DNA of 48,453 bases, taken from positions 1 to 48,453 of the forward strand of contig JADFOF010000002.1 of assembly GCA_022563015.1 (NCBI GenBank). Reading direction: 5' to 3'. This DNA is from Planctomycetota bacterium. GTDB taxonomy: Bacteria; Planctomycetota; Phycisphaerae; Phycisphaerales; UBA1924. This document shows positions 27,147 to 35,487 of the stretch, piece after piece. The notes beneath the pieces are model-generated. The model worked only from the letters and a program-made list of their open reading frames with translations, was not told where the DNA came from and ran no database searches. How positions within the stretch are numbered: the stretch's first letter is position 1; each line of letters starts with the position of its first letter. The position numbers and the translations under genes were made by a program.

Positions 27147-27641
27147 CTAATCCCGCCCGGGTTCGAGCAGATGCTCGAGCAATCCTCCGCACGCGGTCCA
27201 CAGCATGTCGTACACGCGCTCGAACCCGTCGCCCGAGCCGCTGTATGGATCCGGCACGTCAAGCTCTCGCCCTTCGCGATCGCGCACCGCAGGGTCGAAC
27301 GAGCGCATGAGCCGAATGCGCCCTGGCGGCGCGCCCAGCGCGACCAGATCACCGACATTCAATCGATCCATCGCTACGAGCAGATCAAATCGCTCAAAGT
27401 CGCGCTCGGGATCCACCTGGCGACCGATGCTGGTCAGTTCGATTCCGTGCCGGGCGCCCACTTCGATCGAGCGCGCGTCGGCGGCGTGACCCACGTGCCA
27501 ATCCCCTGTCCCGCACGAGTCCACCTCGAACCGATCCAGCACGCCCCGCTTATCGGCCATGTGCACAAAGATCCCCTCCGCCAGTGGAGAGCGGCAAATG
27601 TTTCCCATGCACACGAATAGCACGCTGGTTCGGTCACTCAT
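27147..27641 (-). CDS. Low-molecular-weight protein-tyrosine phosphatase
   Basis: The 164-residue product is a full-length LMW-PTP. The P-loop is CMGNICRS (nucleophile Cys11, Arg17) and the general-acid Asp is in DPYSG (Asp131-Pro132). In bacteria such enzymes (Wzb/Etp type) often dephosphorylate tyrosine kinases that control polysaccharide export. The gene overlaps the stop of the glycosyltransferase gene by four bases (ATGA on the minus strand), which fits a polysaccharide-related role. The start at 27641 is chosen from that overlap and from family length; the frame stays open upstream only as a shadow. No tyrosine kinase gene is in the window. Confidence 0.92.
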   Translation of the reverse strand: MSDRTSVLFVCMGNICRSPLAEGIFVHMADKRGVLDRFEVDSCGTGDWHVGHAADARSIEVGARHGIELTSIGRQVDPERDFERFDLLVAMDRLNVGDLVALGAPPGRIRLMRSFDPAVRDREGRELDVPDPYSGSGDGFERVYDMLWTACGGLLEHLLEPGRD

Positions 27642-28843
27642 ACCGGGAGCGTAGCCGGTTCGTCGGCCCTCGATGCGGGCGCGCGGCGGACCGTGGCCCA
27701 CGCCCGCTCGATCGCGGCGGCGAATCCCAGGCCGTCGATCGCGGCCGCCGCGGCCGAGGCACGCGCCGAGACCGACTCCAGAAGGCTTCGATCCGACAGG
27801 ATGGGCAGAAGCTTGCGGGCGAGTTCCGGCAAAGACGCGTTGAACGCAACGCACGCCTCGGCGACCTCGTGCGGGTACAACGACTCGACGGCCAGCGAGC
27901 GCGGTGCCACGACCGGCACGCCCGCACGGTGAGCCGCGGCGATCAAGAGCGTCGCGCTCGTGAGTGGTGGGGGCGCCCCCGGGTTCGCCCAAGACCGATC
28001 TCCTTCGCACACCCCTACGTCGGCGATGCGCAGCAGGTCCGGCAACGGACGCTCGCTGACGAAGACCCGCCACGATCGACGGCGACCCGCGTGAAAACGC
28101 AGCGCCCGTGCGAGCTGGCTCGCACCCCTGGGAACGACTCCCACGCACGCGCACCCGCTCGTCTGGAGCACGTCCAGCAAGAACATGAACCGCATGGCAT
28201 CGGCTTGTGCCGCCGTCTGACCGAGCAGCAGCAGCACAATCTCGTCGGGCGTGATGCCGACGGAGCGCCGATTCACGTCGCGCTCGGTCTCGATGAGTTC
28301 GACAGGAGACGGCAGCGGCGCGACGCCGATCGAGCGAAAACCGCCGAACGTGTCCTCCCATGCCTGCCGCGCCTGCTCTGCGAGCACCACGAGCGCGGTC
28401 CCGCGCAGGGCCGCGCCCAGCCGCCATCTCACGATCCGCCCCGTCGGGAGCCACCGCGCCCCGATCGCGCCGTACTGAGTCGGCCGCTGCAAGAGCGCGA
28501 CCGCGCGCGGGACGCCAGGCACGGCTGCGTGTGCCAGGCACAGCGTCTGCTCGCTCCAGCAGTGCACGACATCGGGCTCGCCGCACTCAGCGATTACGCG
28601 CCGCAAAGCGGGTTTGGCCGTCATGATCCGTCCGGGGCTGGCGCGCAGGTGCATCGCGTGGCCAAGCGCGTGCGCGTCGGCTGACATCGTCGTATTCGAC
28701 CCGCCGATCAGGCAGATCTCGTGCTCGGTCTCGCGCGTGTGAGCGACGAGTGAGCGGTAGGCATAGAGCGCTGCGTCGCCGCCCGGCTCGGGGCCGATTC
28801 CCGGCGTCGACGCGCCCACGTCGATCAAGTGGAGGATTCGCAT
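27638..28843 (-). CDS. GT-B-like glycosyltransferase
   Basis: The 401-residue product begins MRILHLIDVG, followed by a Gly-rich turn, as in GT4-like GT-B glycosyltransferases. The N-terminal half has alternating strand/helix segments, including EPDVVHCWSEQTLCLAHAA, where family members have a PDVVHxH-like sequence. The C-terminal half has RIADVGVCEGD and, near LIAAAHRAGVPVVAPRSLAVESL, the pattern seen in nucleotide-sugar-binding domains (ADVxVxPS and GxPVVA). The usual E-x7-E motif is not obvious, so the sequence is divergent and its donor and acceptor are unknown. The start at 28843 is chosen over an upstream ATG because of the conserved beginning. It lies 10 bases after the lipoprotein gene and overlaps the phosphatase gene. 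Confidence 0.75.
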   Translation of the reverse strand: MRILHLIDVGASTPGIGPEPGGDAALYAYRSLVAHTRETEHEICLIGGSNTTMSADAHALGHAMHLRASPGRIMTAKPALRRVIAECGEPDVVHCWSEQTLCLAHAAVPGVPRAVALLQRPTQYGAIGARWLPTGRIVRWRLGAALRGTALVVLAEQARQAWEDTFGGFRSIGVAPLPSPVELIETERDVNRRSVGITPDEIVLLLLGQTAAQADAMRFMFLLDVLQTSGCACVGVVPRGASQLARALRFHAGRRRSWRVFVSERPLPDLLRIADVGVCEGDRSWANPGAPPPLTSATLLIAAAHRAGVPVVAPRSLAVESLYPHEVAEACVAFNASLPELARKLLPILSDRSLLESVSARASAAAAAIDGLGFAAAIERAWATVRRAPASRADEPATLPV

Positions 28844-28853
28844 GTGTTCGTTG

Positions 28854-29546
28854 TCAGTTCCCCTCACGGGCGCTGAAGGTCTGCTCAACTTCATAAAAGA
28901 GTTCCGCGATCGCCTTGCCGCTGTACAGCGCCAAGTCGAGTTCAACCTGCGCCCGCGCGGAGAACGACTCGGGCAATGAGGTCGTCTTCGCGTCCATCTG
29001 AACGGTCATCTTGTACCCGGCCGGGGCGTCCGGCCACAGGACGGTGTCGTTGACCGCGTCCACGACCTTGACGCGGACGACCGAAGTGGGCCGAAACGTC
29101 TGCCCGTCCGGCGCCAGCGTGAACCTGTCGAACGTGACCCAGAGGACGACCTCCGCCCCGACATCGCGGCCGAGTTGCGGGATGGTCCGGCGCTCACCCG
29201 GCGTCTCGCGGTTGACGAGCGCGAGCACGTACTGTGAGCTCACCATGTCCACGGCCACCGCGCGCCGGTCGATCAGGCGTTCCTCGATCTGCTGCGAGAC
29301 CACCACGCGGTACTGCCGCCGCGGGAAAACCGTGTTCGGATCGTCCACGAGGACCGTCGTCACGCGGTGCTTGTCGAGCGTGTATTCCTCGGGCACGCGA
29401 GGGGGTCCGTGCGCGAGCAGAAAGGCCGGGCCGAGGATGTTGCACCCGGCCGCCCACAGGATGGTACTGCCGATCAGCGCGGACAGAACACACACGCTCG
29501 ACCGCCGAACGATCCGAGCCGTATTGAGATCAGAAGTCCAGATCAC
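28854..29546 (-). CDS. Putative lipoprotein A of a tandem pair
   Basis: A GTG at 29546 gives a 230-residue product with a basic N-terminus, a hydrophobic stretch and a lipobox (ILWAAGC|NILG). The mature part begins FLLAHGPPRVPEEYTL and continues with strand/helix segments (VVVSQQIEERLIDRRA, LGRDVGAEVVLWVTFDRF). It resembles the fold pattern of small outer-membrane lipoproteins such as the GNA1162/CsgG-like group, but I cannot name a family. It resembles its upstream neighbour in layout. Its start overlaps that neighbour by 17 bases, and the glycosyltransferase follows after 10 bases. The exact start is uncertain, since no ATG lies before the lipobox. Confidence 0.7.
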   Translation of the reverse strand: MIWTSDLNTARIVRRSSVCVLSALIGSTILWAAGCNILGPAFLLAHGPPRVPEEYTLDKHRVTTVLVDDPNTVFPRRQYRVVVSQQIEERLIDRRAVAVDMVSSQYVLALVNRETPGERRTIPQLGRDVGAEVVLWVTFDRFTLAPDGQTFRPTSVVRVKVVDAVNDTVLWPDAPAGYKMTVQMDAKTTSLPESFSARAQVELDLALYSGKAIAELFYEVEQTFSAREGN

Positions 29547-30228
29547 GCGGCTCCTCGTGGTCGTACATGAGCCAGGCGGCACGGCGTGCGAACCGCTCGA
29601 TAAGCGCGCCCTGCACCTGCGCGGCGGTGTAGTCCGCAGCCGTGTGTCCCTCACCGGGCGGAAAACCGACGCGGACCTGGGTCTCGAAGACCGCGTCGTT
29701 GGGAAGAGCCGAATCGATCGCGAACACGCGGACGGTTCCCGCGGCCTCGCCCTTCCAGATAAACCTGTTCCCGGCGTCGTGCAGCTGCAACGAGAAGATG
29801 TCGATGACGACCAGGCGCGAGACCTGAAGTTCCTCGCCCAGCTCCGCCGGCATCATGGCCCGCCAGCGCGGGTGGTTCGCCAGCCACTGCAGCTGCCTGC
29901 TCGGAGGGATGTAACCGGTCGTCTCCCCGGTACCCTTGGGCTCCGGGAGATTCGCGCTGAGCAGTTCGTTCACATTGATCGAGATGAGGTCCGCCGCACC
30001 GGGAAAATCCGCCAGAATCGCCCGGTCGGCTCGGACAACCACCGTGAAATTCTGCCCGGGAAGTCCGTCGTACTGCCCGGCCACCTTCTTCGGCGTGCTC
30101 TCCTGCACGGTGTAGGCAATGAAACCGAGCAGCTGGCATCCGCCCGAAGCGCACGCGCCAGCCGACAGCCCCAGGGCCGCGGTGATCCGACATGACCTTC
30201 TCAGCGATTCTCTGTTCAACGCCCACAC
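29530..30228 (-). CDS. Putative lipoprotein B of a tandem pair
   Basis: The 232-residue product has a GTG start, a basic N-terminus, a hydrophobic stretch and a lipobox-like ACASGGC|QLLG. The mature part has PKKVAGQYDGLPGQNFTVVV, then INVNELLSANL, then a strand-rich region (LVVIDIFSLQLHD) and a C-terminal helix (ALIERFARRAAWLMYDHEE). Size, anchor and the conserved start of the mature part suggest it is a paralogue of the downstream lipoprotein. It lies 31 bases after the DUF2752 gene and in the same direction. No enzymatic motif is visible. Confidence 0.7.
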   Translation of the reverse strand: MWALNRESLRRSCRITAALGLSAGACASGGCQLLGFIAYTVQESTPKKVAGQYDGLPGQNFTVVVRADRAILADFPGAADLISINVNELLSANLPEPKGTGETTGYIPPSRQLQWLANHPRWRAMMPAELGEELQVSRLVVIDIFSLQLHDAGNRFIWKGEAAGTVRVFAIDSALPNDAVFETQVRVGFPPGEGHTAADYTAAQVQGALIERFARRAAWLMYDHEEPRDLDF

Positions 30229-30259
30229 TCCGAGGGGAGGAAACTGACCGCTCCGGCCC

Positions 30260-30718
30260 CTACGCAGAAGACCAGGTCACGATCTTGTACGCCCACGCGG
30301 CCAGGACGGCTCCACCGATTATCCACATGACCGCAGGCCGGACCATCCCGGCGGCGGCCTGGCCGATCCCCGATCCGAACAGCGCCACGTGCAGTGACCC
30401 CCAGAACGCGATTGCCGTGCCCAGAGCGAGGAGAAACCCGAACGGCTGGGCCGCTGCCGACGCCACGAACGATCCCTCAGCCGCGAAGGCGAACGCGGTC
30501 GTCATCCCACAGGTCGGGCAGGGCCTGTCGAGCATGGTCGCCCAGGAGCACTCGCGCATCCCGAGCTGCGTGTGCGTGCCGTGACCGTTTGCCGAGGGGT
30601 TCAGCCATGCCGCCACGCTCAGAAGCAGGAGACAGCCGGACGCGATGAGGCCTGCCAACGCCCTGCCCACCCCCGGCACCGAGGCCGATCGCGAGCCGGT
30701 TGTGGTGGCGCTGGGCAT
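30260..30718 (-). CDS. DUF2752 family membrane protein
   Basis: The 152-residue product is a small inner-membrane protein with three or so hydrophobic segments (about 20-38, 78-96 and 125-147). It has the signature CPTCGMTTAF (Cys67, Cys70), which identifies the DUF2752 family. The function of the family is unknown; the paired cysteines may be redox-active or bind metal. It sits between the EAL-domain gene (34 bases upstream) and the lipoprotein pair (31 bases downstream), probably in one transcript. Confidence 0.85.
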   Translation of the reverse strand: MPSATTTGSRSASVPGVGRALAGLIASGCLLLLSVAAWLNPSANGHGTHTQLGMRECSWATMLDRPCPTCGMTTAFAFAAEGSFVASAAAQPFGFLLALGTAIAFWGSLHVALFGSGIGQAAAGMVRPAVMWIIGGAVLAAWAYKIVTWSSA

Positions 30719-30752
30719 GGCCCGGATTGTAAGGGCGCCATGGCGAGCGGGA

Positions 30753-31610
30753 TCAGGCCGACCTGCCGTGCCGACGTGCCGGATCCCAATCGTCCCGCCA
30801 GGGGTTGCGTGCCTTCAGCCCGTCCACGGCACCGGCGGCGAGCGGACCCGGGCGGCCCAGCAGGTATCCCTGGGCGTACCCCACCCCCAGATCAGTCACG
30901 GTCTCAAGCTCCTCGGGACGCTCGATCCCTTCGGCCACCACACGGATCCCGTTCTCGTGCGCGAATCGCACAATCGCCGCGACGAGGCTCTGTCGGAACC
31001 GGTCTGTGTCGATACCCGCCATGAGCAGCCGATCGAGCTTGAGCCAGTTCGGCCGGATCGAGGATATCTGATTCAGCCCGCTGGCGCCCGCACCCACATC
31101 GTCGATGGCGATATCGAATCCGCGGGCGCGCAGTGATTGGACCCGCTCGGGCAGCCCCGGCAGCAGCCCGCCGGCACAGCGCTCCGTGATCTCGAGCACG
31201 ATGTCCGCCGGCGACAGCTCGGGCGTCACACGCAACGCCGCGGAAATCTCGCTCATGAACCGGTCGTCCATGATCACCGAGGGCGAGCAGTTCAGGAAGA
31301 GCCTCACGCCGCTCGGCCAGCCTGCCAGCCCCCCGAGCGTCACCGCCCGCGTCAGTCTTTCGAGTGGCCAGAGCATGCCCAGTTGCTCCGCGGCCTCGAA
31401 CAATTCGCCCGCGTTCGAGAACGCGCACCCGTCCAGCGGTCGGCTGAGCGCTTCGAGACCGAACGTCCGCCCCTCACGCAGTTCCACGATGGGCTGAAAC
31501 ACCGACTCGATGCACCCGCCGGCGATCGTCGTCCTTAGCCGCTGACGCTTCGTTCGCCACTCGCGGCTGATCCGCCGGCGCGTCGTCTCTAGTTCTGTCG
31601 CCCATGGCAT
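30753..31610 (-). CDS. EAL-domain cyclic-di-GMP phosphodiesterase
   Basis: The 285-residue product is a stand-alone EAL domain after a short N-terminal helix of about 33 residues; no GGDEF, PAS or membrane part is seen. Residues needed for metal binding and catalysis are present: EALSRP (Glu53), LNCSPS (Asn), EITER (Glu), IDDVGAG (Asp-Asp), LKLDR (Lys, Asp), AEGIER (Glu) and AQGYLLGRP (Gln). It is therefore likely an active enzyme hydrolysing c-di-GMP to pGpG. It is the first gene of a compact minus-strand run that includes glycosyltransferase and phosphatase genes, which fits control of surface polysaccharide. Confidence 0.9.
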   Translation of the reverse strand: MPWATELETTRRRISREWRTKRQRLRTTIAGGCIESVFQPIVELREGRTFGLEALSRPLDGCAFSNAGELFEAAEQLGMLWPLERLTRAVTLGGLAGWPSGVRLFLNCSPSVIMDDRFMSEISAALRVTPELSPADIVLEITERCAGGLLPGLPERVQSLRARGFDIAIDDVGAGASGLNQISSIRPNWLKLDRLLMAGIDTDRFRQSLVAAIVRFAHENGIRVVAEGIERPEELETVTDLGVGYAQGYLLGRPGPLAAGAVDGLKARNPWRDDWDPARRHGRSA

Positions 31611-31886
31611 GTCCTGGCCTCTCTCCAGCCGCCGCTGCGGCTTCTCTCATCCCCGCTCTGATCTCTCCCCATCCGGGCGTCGCACCGCTCCGCACGTCTC
31701 CACATTCTGGGATCGGCCCTGTCAAGACAGAACTTCCTTCGATCAGGCTGCCGGCGTCGGCACCGGCGCGGTTGCACCACCACGACCGTCTGGGACGGTG
31801 CGTTCTCGGGCAAAGTCCTCTGCACAGGCTGGTTTTCGGATGCTCCCGAACGCGCTGAAGGACCGATTACACCGCTTCAAGCGCGC
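31611..31886 (-). other. Non-coding gap between nuoA and the EAL gene
   Basis: These 276 bases hold no credible gene. On the minus strand a perfect TTGACA lies at 31725-31720, inside a small palindrome (CTGTC-AA-GACAG, 31719-31730). Seventeen bases further is only a poor -10 (TGGAGA). It could serve the EAL operon, but the match is weak. Confidence 0.3.
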
Positions 31887-32288
31887 TCAGTTGAACGTGA
31901 ACACGCCCTTGCGGAATCCGTACAGGTACGCGACGATCGTCGTGAACAGGAAGAAGAAGATTCGGCCCAGCCAGACCGTCGCCTGCTCAGACCCCACCGA
32001 CAGGTTCGGGAACGTCATCGCCCACGGGTACAGGAAGATGATCTCCACGTCAAAGAGCAGGAACACCATCGCGATCTCGTAGAAGCGCACGTTGAAACGC
32101 TTGCGGGCCGTGCCCACCGGGTTCATCCCCGACTCGTAGGTCATGCTCTTCACGTCGCCCGTGCGGCGCGGTCCGATCAGCCGCGTCAGCACGAGGTTCG
32201 CCACCGCGAAGCCCGTGGCCATCACGATGACCAGGCCCACCGCGAGGTAGTTGGTGAGATCCGTGGACGCGAGCGTGGGGGCACTCAT
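31887..32288 (-). CDS. nuoA: NADH-quinone oxidoreductase subunit A
   Basis: NuoA is a small membrane subunit of respiratory complex I near the quinone site. The 133-residue product has three hydrophobic helices (about 13-35, 68-87 and 98-122). It carries the family segments ESGMNPVGTARKRFNVRFYEIAMVFLLFDVEIIFLYPW, including the conserved Glu/Asp pair in FDVE. The start at 32288 gives normal length; the frame continues upstream through REP-like sequence and is not coding there. nuoB, which normally follows, is absent, so this copy stands apart from the rest of its operon. Confidence 0.95.
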   Translation of the reverse strand: MSAPTLASTDLTNYLAVGLVIVMATGFAVANLVLTRLIGPRRTGDVKSMTYESGMNPVGTARKRFNVRFYEIAMVFLLFDVEIIFLYPWAMTFPNLSVGSEQATVWLGRIFFFLFTTIVAYLYGFRKGVFTFN

Positions 32289-32395
32289 GGGTGCGGATGA
32301 TAGCCGCCCGTCCCCGGATTCGGCCCCTTCCGGCCACGCTCGCGCCACCGGTGGAACGTGGCGGGAACCCGCCGCCCACTGCCCCTCTGCCCCCT

Positions 32396-32436
32396 CTCTC
32401 CCCGGGGAGAGGAAATGCCAGCCCGTAAGGGCTGGC
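32396..32436 (-). repeat. REP-like palindromic element, unit 1
   Basis: A perfect palindrome CTCTCCCC/GGGGAGAG (32396-32411) is followed by a hairpin with an 8-bp stem GCCAGCCC/GGGCTGGC and a GTAA loop (32417-32436). GAGGTGAGGGT then follows, matching the reverse complement of ACCCTCACC in unit 2. The layout is that of dispersed intergenic REP-type repeats. Confidence 0.6.
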
Positions 32437-32510
32437 GAGGTGAGGGTCCGGCATCGACATCGTCGGCTCGTGAGATCCAAGCGGTTTGTCGCTCGATCAA
32501 GCCAGAGCTC

Positions 32511-32548
32511 AAGAACCCTCACCCCAGCCCTCTCCCAGGGGGAGAGGG
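32511..32548 (+). repeat. REP-like palindromic element, unit 2
   Basis: ACCCTCACCCC leads into a hairpin with a perfect 9-bp stem CCCTCTCCC/GGGAGAGGG around a 3-base loop (32528-32548). It is in inverted orientation relative to unit 1, so the two form the head-to-head pair often seen for REP sequences. Confidence 0.6.
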
Positions 32549-32584
32549 AGCCGGAGCACGGCATGGCCTTTCGGCCCCCGGCTT

Positions 32585-32634
32585 GACTGTCAGCTTGGCA
32601 GCCGCCCGGAAACCGCGAGGGGTCGCTGACAGTC
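32585..32634. repeat. Perfect 10-bp inverted repeat upstream of groEL1
   Basis: GACTGTCAGC at 32585-32594 and GCTGACAGTC at 32625-32634 are exact reverse complements separated by 30 bases. The pair lies about 185 bases before groEL1. It could be a regulatory site, the end of the REP-like unit or a long-loop hairpin. Confidence 0.5.
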
Positions 32635-32818
32635 GGACCTGGGGGGCCAGGATTGGAGATCGGCTCTAACTCAATACAGGGCCGTGCTTTGCGTCCAGAC
32701 CCGCTTTGGCACCGCGATTGCCGCCCTTGGGACCGGGGAGTGCACGCGCCCAGAGTGTCGGGCGGGCTCTCGCCGGCTGATTCCCAACCCCACACCCGTA
32801 CAGACGGAGCAACGACCC

Positions 32819-34582
<1,764 letters not shown>

Positions 34583-34584
34583 CT

Positions 34585-34863
34585 ATGAACAACCGCAGAA
34601 TGCACGTGAGAACGCCAGATGGCCAGGAGCTAACAGGCGACGTCTGCACTCTTAAAAACAGAGTGGGAGACCACAATCCCGATCACATCGTAAAGGTGGA
34701 GGTTCCAGAGGACATTGCCCATTTGCCAGGGATGTGCCGTCACATCGAGGTGCGCTTCGGAGTTCCGGATGGCTTGTGGAAAGCGTTGGAAACTGCGGTC
34801 CGTACCCGGCTCGGCGAGGGCTTCGGAGTCAGCGTTGTGAAGGGAACCAATACTCCGGAATAA
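34585..34863 (+). CDS. Hypothetical 92-residue protein directly after groEL1
   Basis: I do not recognise this protein. Its ATG is two bases after the groEL1 stop, so it is probably translated from the groEL1 message. The product has a mixed strand/helix pattern (DHIVKVEVPEDIAHLPGMCR, then EVRFGVPDGLWKALETAV) and no membrane segment. Base composition is visibly lower in GC than groEL1, which suggests foreign origin with the rest of the cassette. The reading frame shows ordinary amino-acid use, so I treat it as a real gene. Confidence 0.55.
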   Translation: MNNRRMHVRTPDGQELTGDVCTLKNRVGDHNPDHIVKVEVPEDIAHLPGMCRHIEVRFGVPDGLWKALETAVRTRLGEGFGVSVVKGTNTPE

Positions 34864-34865
34864 GC

Positions 34866-34988
34866 ATGAGTGAGGTAACAAGATCAATCGACGAATTGGC
34901 AGGGGATGAGGCCCCGATCACGAAACGCAGACTGGGACGTGTGCGGTCAATCACTCCAAGGTCAAGTCCTCGTCACGAAGCTGCTTGA
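34866..34988 (+). CDS. Possible 40-residue small protein
   Basis: A short frame starts two bases after the previous stop (MSEVTRSIDELAGDEAP...) and ends in a Ser/Arg/Pro-rich tail. Codon use is undistinguished and no family is recognised. It may be a real peptide, the start of a broken gene or chance. Confidence 0.25.
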   Translation: MSEVTRSIDELAGDEAPITKRRLGRVRSITPRSSPRHEAA

Positions 34989-35019
34989 CTGACTATCACT
35001 CTCCCGCTGGTCCAGACCA

Positions 35020-35346
35020 ATGAACACTGACGAAATCATCCAGGAAGTCACCCGTCGGCTCGTGGAGGGCTTCCGGCCTCGCCGCGTGATACTGTTCGGC
35101 TCGCAGGCCCGGGGGACCGCCGACGAGCGCAGCGACGTCGACTTGATCGTGATCATGGATCTTTCGCCCGATCAGGACCGGTTCGAGGTCTCGACCCGCA
35201 TGAGCCGATGCCTGCGGGGCCTGATGGTCGGCTGCGATATCATTCTGTTCACCGAGGCGGAGTATGACCGTGAATGCCGTATCCCGGGCACCGCAGCGCG
35301 CTACGCGTCTCGCGAGGGGAAGACGCTTTATGCGCGCGCCGCGTAA
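35020..35346 (+). CDS. MNT-type minimal nucleotidyltransferase (antitoxin-like)
   Basis: The 108-residue product has the minimal nucleotidyltransferase signature VILFGSQARGTADERSDVDL. Gly27-Ser28 and the metal-binding Asp39 and Asp41 are intact. Proteins of this size pair with HEPN proteins as toxin-antitoxin systems, in which the MNT partner silences the HEPN RNase. As expected for such a pair, a HEPN-like frame begins at 35330, overlapping the end of this gene, but it is truncated. The enzyme therefore looks like an orphan antitoxin left behind after loss of its toxin. Confidence 0.85.
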   Translation: MNTDEIIQEVTRRLVEGFRPRRVILFGSQARGTADERSDVDLIVIMDLSPDQDRFEVSTRMSRCLRGLMVGCDIILFTEAEYDRECRIPGTAARYASREGKTLYARAA

Positions 35347-35467
35347 GGACATCGAGGAGAAAGTTCGCCAATGGTTGCATCGTCACCGAGAAGCCCGAGC
35401 CCAAGGACGACCACGCCGCCACGGTCACGGCGGCGGCATGCCCGGCATGGGCGGGATGGGGTTCTGA
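35330..35467 (+). pseudogene. HEPN (HepT-like) gene truncated and fused to a groEL 3'-end remnant
   Basis: An ATG overlapping the MNT gene opens MRAPRKDIEEKVRQWLH, the typical start of HEPN partners. From about 35376 the DNA switches to a copy of the groEL1 3' end (see the repeat at 35377-35467). The remaining 45-residue frame ends [12 protein letters not shown], the groEL1 C-terminus, reached through a frame different from that of the groEL body. The HEPN body with its catalytic Rx4-6H motif is missing, so no active toxin can be made. Confidence 0.65.
35377..35467 (+). repeat. Displaced copy of the groEL 3' end
   Basis: GCATCGTCACCGA, the following CCAAGGACGACCACGCC and the terminal GGCGGCATGCCCGGCATGGG match groEL1 at 34431-34582. 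Differences are a few substitutions and the absence of the long Gly-Met repeat. In the groEL frame it reads CIVTEKPEPKDDHA and then goes out of frame before the Gly-Met tail, so it cannot be part of a functional groEL. It marks the right-hand junction of the MNT/HEPN cassette. Confidence 0.85.
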
Positions 35468-35487
35468 GGAGTATCCGAGACCTTGTG

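Larger units (their letters stand above)
32289..32818. other. Gene-free stretch between nuoA and groEL1
   Basis: No gene is seen in these 530 bases. The stretch lies between divergent genes, so it should carry promoters for both, but no clear -35/-10 pair stands out. No CIRCE element was found, although that is common upstream of groE genes. It contains two REP-like palindromic units in opposite orientation (32396-32436 and 32511-32548) and a perfect 10-bp inverted repeat (32585-32634). Translated open frames here give the typical 'SPLPGGEG' type peptide of such repeats and are not genes. Confidence 0.6.

Noticed and set aside
32289-32795. Upstream extension of nuoA and plus-strand open frames in the REP region
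   Set aside because: They translate REP palindromes (SPLPGGEG-type peptides); nuoA has its normal start at 32288.
32640-32818. CIRCE heat-shock operator upstream of groEL1
   Set aside because: No TTAGCACTC-N9-GAGTGCTAA or close variant is present; GAGTGC alone occurs without its partner.
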